Source: a virus
IMG/VR virus record: IMGVR_UViG_3300027974_000120
Location: 1-29,197 of that record
DNA: 29,197 bases
Strand: one strand, 5' to 3'
The notes beneath the pieces are model-generated. The model saw only the letters and a program-made list of their open reading frames with translations. It was not told the origin of the DNA and ran no database searches. Within the stretch, counting starts at the first letter, position 1; the number at the start of each line of letters is the position of its first letter. Position numbers and translations under genes: made by a program. Below, in pieces: positions 24,875 to 29,197 of the stretch.

Positions 24875-27142
24875 CTATGCAATGGCAAGAAAGATGTAGC
24901 TTGCGCCATTAGTGTTAATAGCCGCCAAAATTGTTGCATCTACAGTAAAGCCGCCTGTTGATGTAATCACAGAACCAAGCGTTGCAGATTCAGCCGCTGT
25001 GCTATTTAAGAACAAATATGGGTCTGTTAATACAGTCATGCCACGGGCTGTGTCATACACATACCAACCGCCAGTAGCGTCTGTGCGTTTAATAAAAACA
25101 AATCTAGCGCCCCCTGTAAAACCGCAAGCAATAGTTTGAGTTGTTCCATTGCCTGTGTATGTGCCTACTTTAGAAACACCAGCGCAGGTTGCAAATAGGT
25201 AGGCAACAGCATTGAAGTTGTCCAAATCCATTGACCCGCAGTTGATGCCAAAGTCAGTTGTAGTTGGTGCTGAAGAACCCCATAAGTTTGAACCAGAAAC
25301 TTCAGCGTTAGATAAATTAAGGGCAATGTATTTGTTGATGTTGCCGTAATAAACACGCCAGTAATTATCTTTATTACGACCTTTGTAAATAATAAGTTCT
25401 GGAACAACAGTCAGATTATGGTTTACACGTTGGTTTGAACCATTGTTTCCTGTCCAGCAAACCTCATCAAAGAAGCTGGGGGCACGTCTTAAACTGAAAA
25501 AAACTTGGTTATATCCAGTTTCGTTAATATACGCAGCACCTGTTCCTGTTACTTTCAGTTCATTTTGGAATGAATTAAACAATGGAAAATCAGGGTCAAC
25601 ATTGATTTCTGCCCCTGTGTTATCAAATTGAAGCGATCTACCATTACCACGCAATCTGTCGGTTGCATTCCACGAATTAACATCATTACGAACATGGAAA
25701 AAGTTTAAATCTGCGGGGAAGCCAACAGAGATATTTCTGTTTCCGCTTGAATTCCCACTCCATGTTTCTACATCCAACACACTAGTACCCAGCGTAGGCA
25801 CTTTCATCGGGCCCCTGCGAATGGCTATGTAGATCCATAGACCAGTACCACCGGGAGATGCAAAGTTAAATCCAGTTGCGTTTGGACTAACATAATTAAC
25901 CGTTAAATTTTCAGCATCGGATAAATTAGGCCAAAGCACCTTAGAATTACCACTTTCAGGCATTCCACGCATATTGTCGTATAAATACCAATTGCTAGTT
26001 CCATTGGTTCTTTTAAACAAAACCCATTGCGGCTCATATCCTAAATTTACAATATCGCCATTAGCCGCAATCCCACACGAAATCACATTGTCTGTACCAG
26101 TTAGGCCAAAGCCTCCTGCGTTGTGGGCGAAGACATAGGCTACGTAGGATTGACCAGACTGATTATTCCAGTCTTGGTTTCCTACTGTAAACACAGTAGA
26201 TGTAGGTTCTGTGTTGTTCCAATAACTTGATGATGTATCAACGCTGTATGTTTGATTTAAAAATAAAGCACCAGTTGCCCCAACAGAACGGTGATATACA
26301 CCCCAATTTGTCCCGCCAGTTCCTGTATTTTTAATAATAATACAACCGGGAACTGAACCAAGATTATGAGCAACAGTTCTACCAAGATTGCCATCCCCCG
26401 TATAAGTCACAACATCAAAGAACTTTGGTTGCTTGCGGAATGTCCATGAGGCAAAGCTATCTCCACTATCGTTTACACCACCAGTTGTATCTGTGCCAAC
26501 ACTAAAGCCTGTAGTGTTAAACGCAGTCACCATGTTTGCGCTTGAAAATGCTGCCGCAGTTGAGTTAGGTGTAATTACAGAAGAAGTGCCACGAACAGTA
26601 TCAAATACTCTATGTGAATTTGCAACTGTTCTATCTTTAAACCAAACCATTCCACCTTTGGTAGATAAATCAATATTGTTTGTAATTGTCTGTGCCGCGC
26701 CTGTACCCGTATAAAGGTACGTTGAAAACACTTCTTCAATATAAGGTGGCTCAGTCGGTGTAACGCTGTTAGATGCCGCGCTTGCTGGGCCTTGGCCTGC
26801 CGCCGTTGTTGCCGTGACTGTGAACGTGTACGCTGTACCAGCAGTTAAACCCGAAACCGTAACGGGAGAAGATGCGCCTGTGCCTGTGATACCGCCGGGG
26901 CTTGATGTGGCTGTGTAGCTAATGATGCCCGATCCCACATAAGTAGGAGCCGTAAACGCAACAGACGCAGACACAGCACCAGCCGTGGCAGTGCCAATCG
27001 TAGGAGCGCTGGGTAGTGCAGGCCAGTTACCCGAAGCCACACCCTGCATAAACTGCTGTTCAGTCCACACACCCGATGCTGATGAGGCGCTTGTCGTTGG
27101 CGGCGTTGAAGAAAGGATCGCGCCTTTGTAGCGTTTGGACAT
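24875..27142 (-). CDS. tail-fibre-like protein with DUF7483-type repeats and Fn3-like domain, paralogue 2
   Basis: 755 residues starting with ATG at 27142. The first 40 residues (with GVWTEQQFMQGVASGNWP) match the paralogue's N-terminal pattern. About residues 45-130 form a fibronectin type III-like domain (IISYTATSSPGGITGTG, then TVSGLTAGTAYTFTVTATT). The remainder parallels the downstream gene: EVFSTYLYTGTGAAQTI, WTFRKQPKFFDVVTY, AHNAGGFGLTGTDN, IRRGPMKVPT, LRRAPSFFDEVCW, and the same SYIFLAIA end. The two are clearly duplicates that diverged. This copy looks more AT-rich in its middle (about 25200-26700) than the downstream copy, hinting at different recombination histories. Inferred role: receptor binding or a baseplate-side appendage. 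Confidence 0.75.
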   Translation of the reverse strand: MSKRYKGAILSSTPPTTSASSASGVWTEQQFMQGVASGNWPALPSAPTIGTATAGAVSASVAFTAPTYVGSGIISYTATSSPGGITGTGASSPVTVSGLTAGTAYTFTVTATTAAGQGPASAASNSVTPTEPPYIEEVFSTYLYTGTGAAQTITNNIDLSTKGGMVWFKDRTVANSHRVFDTVRGTSSVITPNSTAAAFSSANMVTAFNTTGFSVGTDTTGGVNDSGDSFASWTFRKQPKFFDVVTYTGDGNLGRTVAHNLGSVPGCIIIKNTGTGGTNWGVYHRSVGATGALFLNQTYSVDTSSSYWNNTEPTSTVFTVGNQDWNNQSGQSYVAYVFAHNAGGFGLTGTDNVISCGIAANGDIVNLGYEPQWVLFKRTNGTSNWYLYDNMRGMPESGNSKVLWPNLSDAENLTVNYVSPNATGFNFASPGGTGLWIYIAIRRGPMKVPTLGTSVLDVETWSGNSSGNRNISVGFPADLNFFHVRNDVNSWNATDRLRGNGRSLQFDNTGAEINVDPDFPLFNSFQNELKVTGTGAAYINETGYNQVFFSLRRAPSFFDEVCWTGNNGSNQRVNHNLTVVPELIIYKGRNKDNYWRVYYGNINKYIALNLSNAEVSGSNLWGSSAPTTTDFGINCGSMDLDNFNAVAYLFATCAGVSKVGTYTGNGTTQTIACGFTGGARFVFIKRTDATGGWYVYDTARGMTVLTDPYLFLNSTAAESATLGSVITSTGGFTVDATILAAINTNGASYIFLAIA
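26105..26128. repeat. 24-bp sequence shared by the two fibre genes (copy 2)
   Basis: Identical to 24056-24079, about 2 kb away in direct orientation, at the same place in the protein (AHNAGGFG). Confidence 0.85.
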
Positions 27143-27154
27143 CTTCTACCCCAA

Positions 27155-27550
27155 TCAGGAGATAATTTCGTAACTGATAGTGTATGTAATACCGCTGGCT
27201 GTGCCAGAAGTTACTGTAATAGACTGGTCTTCCGTCAAGTAGATGGCTGTGGTTTTATCAGTCACGATCAATGAAGCATTTGCTGGCACTGACACTGTAG
27301 ACACAATAGGGTAGCCCGTACCGCCTGATGGAGCAGAGCCGGGAGATTGTCCGCCGTTGGTATACACAGATACCGTGGCATTCACAGCAGATGAGCCGTT
27401 TACGTTAGCCGCAACAATCTGGTTGATCTTCAACACCGTACCACTGGCGGCGGCGTTTCTGATTAGCACAACTGCGGATGTAGCGCTGGGTGTTAGGTAA
27501 AATACTGTGCCGGAAGCTGTAGTCGCGGCTAAGAGATTAGGATTTGCCAT
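27155..27550 (-). CDS. small beta-rich virion protein, fibre-associated
   Basis: 131 residues. ATG at 27550 has a ribosome-binding site (TAAGGAAC) overlapping the upstream TAA. The sequence is Ser/Thr/Ala/Val-rich with alternating hydrophobic residues (TVFYLTPSATSAVVLIRN, VSVPANASLIVTDKTTAIYL), predicting a compact beta sandwich. No signal peptide or catalytic residues are seen. Small proteins of this kind occur beside fibre genes in phages and may be fibre caps, connectors or head decoration. The exact role is unknown. Confidence 0.6.
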   Translation of the reverse strand: MANPNLLAATTASGTVFYLTPSATSAVVLIRNAAASGTVLKINQIVAANVNGSSAVNATVSVYTNGGQSPGSAPSGGTGYPIVSTVSVPANASLIVTDKTTAIYLTEDQSITVTSGTASGITYTISYEIIS

Positions 27551-27559
27551 GTTGGTTCC

Positions 27560-28441
27560 TTAGAGGCCAAAGATGAAGGAGATCATAGTCGCTTTGGCTT
27601 GGGATACGCCAGAAGCTGGGATTGCTTGGAATGTAGGTAATGCGCCTGCACCATTACTTGTCAAAATATAGCCTGCTGTACCGGGGCCAGCCGATGCTTG
27701 GAAGTTACCAGTACTTGTTGTTCCGGTAAACACTACGCTGTATGCCGTGGTTGTGGTCAAGCCTGTGCCGCCGTAAGCCGCGCCCAGAGCGTTTGTAGGT
27801 GTCAGTGTATTGGCTGTTAAGTTAGTGCCATCAAACGTTAAGTTGGCTGAATCTGAAAGGTTGCCACTTGCGCCTGCGTATGTCACACGCCCATTGGTCA
27901 AAGACGCATCAGCGATAGCTGCTGCTGAAAGCGTTGTGCCGTCAAATGTAAGGTTAGCAGAACCTGCCAAATTACCTGAACTGTTGTACTGAACCTGTGT
28001 GTTTGAACCGCCAGCCGATGCGCCTACGCGCACGTAGTCTGTACCGTTGAACGCCACCAAAGCTTTATCGCCTACGGCAATCGTGACACCTGTTTGGCCA
28101 CTTGCTTTGATTGTGACTGAGCCACCTGTAGCGTTATTAAGCACCACATAGGTCTTGCTGTAACTTGCGCCGCTGGGAGCCGTGATAACTTTTGTTGTGG
28201 TTAATGTGCCAGTAACCTTTAGGATCGCGTACTGCGCGGTAGTAGAGCCAATGTTTGAAGCAGAAGCATTACCAATGGTATTTACCAGATTAACTGCACC
28301 GTCGCCATTGAGTGTCAATGTACCGGCAATAGCAATGTCCGTGTATTCAGTAATACCATTATTAACAGTGTTGCCCCACGTACCCGAGAGCGTACCTTGC
28401 GTTGGGGTTACTAGGCTTAGATTACTTGTTTCTGCTGCCAT
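27560..28441 (-). CDS. tail-fibre-like structural protein
   Basis: 293 residues. ATG at 28441 follows a ribosome-binding site (TAGGAGC) that overlaps the upstream stop. The N-terminus has SLVTPTQGTLSGTWGNTVN, a common start of phage fibre proteins. A first domain to about residue 140 ends in VAFNGTDYVRVGAS. It is followed by a tandem repeat of about 38 residues (GNLAGSANLTFDGTTL and GNLSDSANLTFDGTNL). The C-terminus has AAYGGTGLTTTTAYSVVF and GYILTSNGAGALPTFQA, known from many phage fibres, then a short hydrophobic end (ATMISFIFGL). No chaperone peptidase domain is visible. Role: part of a fibre or appendage; inferred from motifs and neighbours. Confidence 0.7.
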   Translation of the reverse strand: MAAETSNLSLVTPTQGTLSGTWGNTVNNGITEYTDIAIAGTLTLNGDGAVNLVNTIGNASASNIGSTTAQYAILKVTGTLTTTKVITAPSGASYSKTYVVLNNATGGSVTIKASGQTGVTIAVGDKALVAFNGTDYVRVGASAGGSNTQVQYNSSGNLAGSANLTFDGTTLSAAAIADASLTNGRVTYAGASGNLSDSANLTFDGTNLTANTLTPTNALGAAYGGTGLTTTTAYSVVFTGTTSTGNFQASAGPGTAGYILTSNGAGALPTFQAIPASGVSQAKATMISFIFGL

Positions 28442-28451
28442 TTAAATGCTC

Positions 28452-29197
28452 CTAGGGTGCAGTTGAGATGTTTGTCCAACCAGCGGTTTGGGTATTTCCG
28501 ATATTTTGCCAGTTTGCGTTCTGTGTGTCATCAATTATTTCCCATGTTTTTCTTACCGACTCGCTTGAGGTAATAGCCGCTGTCTCAAGCACACTTGGCC
28601 TGTAAGTCGTGGCCGCTGATTCCGTAGATGTAGCCGCCCCAATCAATTCATCCAAGAACTTGGCAAAAGTTGCCGCGCCAGTCTCAGTTGTAGAGGTTGC
28701 CGTTGTCTCGTTTACAACAAGCCCAAAATAAGCCGTTGCCGCAGTTTCAGACGTAGAGCTTACTGTAGTTTCATTAACATCTGCATTGAAGTAAGTTCCA
28801 ACAATCTGATCCGTCGAGGTAGCCGCTGACTCATTTACAGCCCTTGCAAACGTTGCCGCTATAAACTCTGCCGTAGCCGTAGCCGCTGATTCACTGACCG
28901 ACTGCGCAAAGGTTGCCGCAACTGTCTCTGCTGTACTTGTTGCAGACGATTCTGCCACAGACTCTGTGTAACCTGTAATTGCTGTATTAGTCTCACTAAT
29001 CGCAACATTCTCGGCAACCGTAAACGCAAAACCTGCTTCAACCGACTGAAGATCGGATATTGAACCAATCCCGCCCCAACTTAAATCCCCCCAAGCCCCT
29101 TCACCCCAAGTGCTAAGTGAAGTAATTGACTCCGCGACGATGACAGGAAATATGGCATTCGGTACTTCAGAAGTGGCTGTGGCACGGACTCGGAAAC
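28452..29197 (-). CDS. repeat-rich structural protein, 5' end cut by window
   Basis: The frame is open to the right edge, so the start lies outside; about 248 codons are visible. A start at the GTG at 28958 would be wrong because the frame continues with coherent repeats. The visible N-terminal part has a Trp/Gly-rich WGEGAWGDLSWGG segment (about 29073-29110). It is followed by eight or so degenerate repeats of 20-21 residues of the form VNESAATSTxExxAATFA. The end carries TWEIIDDTQNANWQNI and a shorter echo, QTAGWTNI. Ser/Thr/Ala/Glu-rich repeats of this type occur in large phage appendage proteins. A fibre or tail-associated structural role is likely; nothing enzymatic is visible. Confidence 0.65.
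   Translation of the reverse strand, partial: FRVRATATSEVPNAIFPVIVAESITSLSTWGEGAWGDLSWGGIGSISDLQSVEAGFAFTVAENVAISETNTAITGYTESVAESSATSTAETVAATFAQSVSESAATATAEFIAATFARAVNESAATSTDQIVGTYFNADVNETTVSSTSETAATAYFGLVVNETTATSTTETGAATFAKFLDELIGAATSTESAATTYRPSVLETAAITSSESVRKTWEIIDDTQNANWQNIGNTQTAGWTNISTAP
28556..29018 (-). repeat. tandem degenerate repeats of about 60-63 bp
   Basis: About eight in-frame copies encode 20-21-residue units beginning VAEN, VAES, VSES, VNES, VNET, VNET, LDEL and VLET. The repeats are degenerate at DNA level, so they are old or under diversifying change, but the protein phase is kept throughout. Confidence 0.75.

Noticed and set aside
22799-27142. Diversity-generating retroelement acting on the fibre genes
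   Set aside because: No reverse transcriptase or template repeat is visible in the window; similarity between the genes is ordinary duplication.
1-29197. tRNA genes, CRISPR arrays, insertion sequences, attachment sites
   Set aside because: Looked for on both strands; no cloverleaf, regular spacer array, transposase or integrase was recognised by eye.

Overview
The window is a segment of a tailed-phage genome (Caudoviricetes), probably an uncultured one. It could also be a prophage, but no integrase, attachment site or clear host gene is visible. It has the dense packing, nested start/stop overlaps and long single-strand late operon of a phage. No tape-measure, tail-tube, sheath or baseplate gene is seen. 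There is a hub-like protein and several large ejection-type proteins, so a short-tailed (podovirus-like) virion is the best guess. Protein flavour suggests a phage of a Gram-negative bacterium, perhaps a freshwater betaproteobacterium. This host call is from general resemblance only and is weak.

Layout. Positions 1-2079 are on the + strand. They hold the 3' part of a DUF927-type ATPase/primase-helicase and an overlapping 68-codon gene. From 2045 to the right edge everything is on the - strand and reads right to left, tail-to-tail with the replication genes. In transcription order the late genes are: a cut repeat-rich structural protein (28452-29197), a fibre-like protein, a small structural protein, two paralogous DUF7483-type fibre proteins, a tail-assembly chaperone, three small genes, a 3-TM holin, a GH24 lysozyme, a hub/stabilisation-like protein, a C1q-like jelly-roll protein, three large Gly/Ala/Gln-rich virion proteins, and a giant polyvalent protein of about 3070 residues that alone takes almost a third of the window.

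How it works together. The fibres and chaperone build the adsorption apparatus. The holin and lysozyme release progeny. The hub and jelly-roll proteins belong to the tail or neck. The three low-complexity proteins and the giant protein look like a set carried in the virion and ejected with the DNA. The giant protein joins a zincin-like metallopeptidase signature, an ADP-ribosyltransferase-like domain and an LPD38-like C-terminal region, the architecture of 'polyvalent proteins' thought to protect incoming phage DNA or modify the host. It has what looks like its own promoter (perfect TTGACA), whose 16-bp spacer is an interrupted palindrome, so it may be regulated apart from the rest of the operon. 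Terminase, portal and capsid genes are not here and presumably lie to the right. No tRNA, CRISPR, insertion sequence or reverse transcriptase was found. No gap without a gene exceeds about 95 bases.
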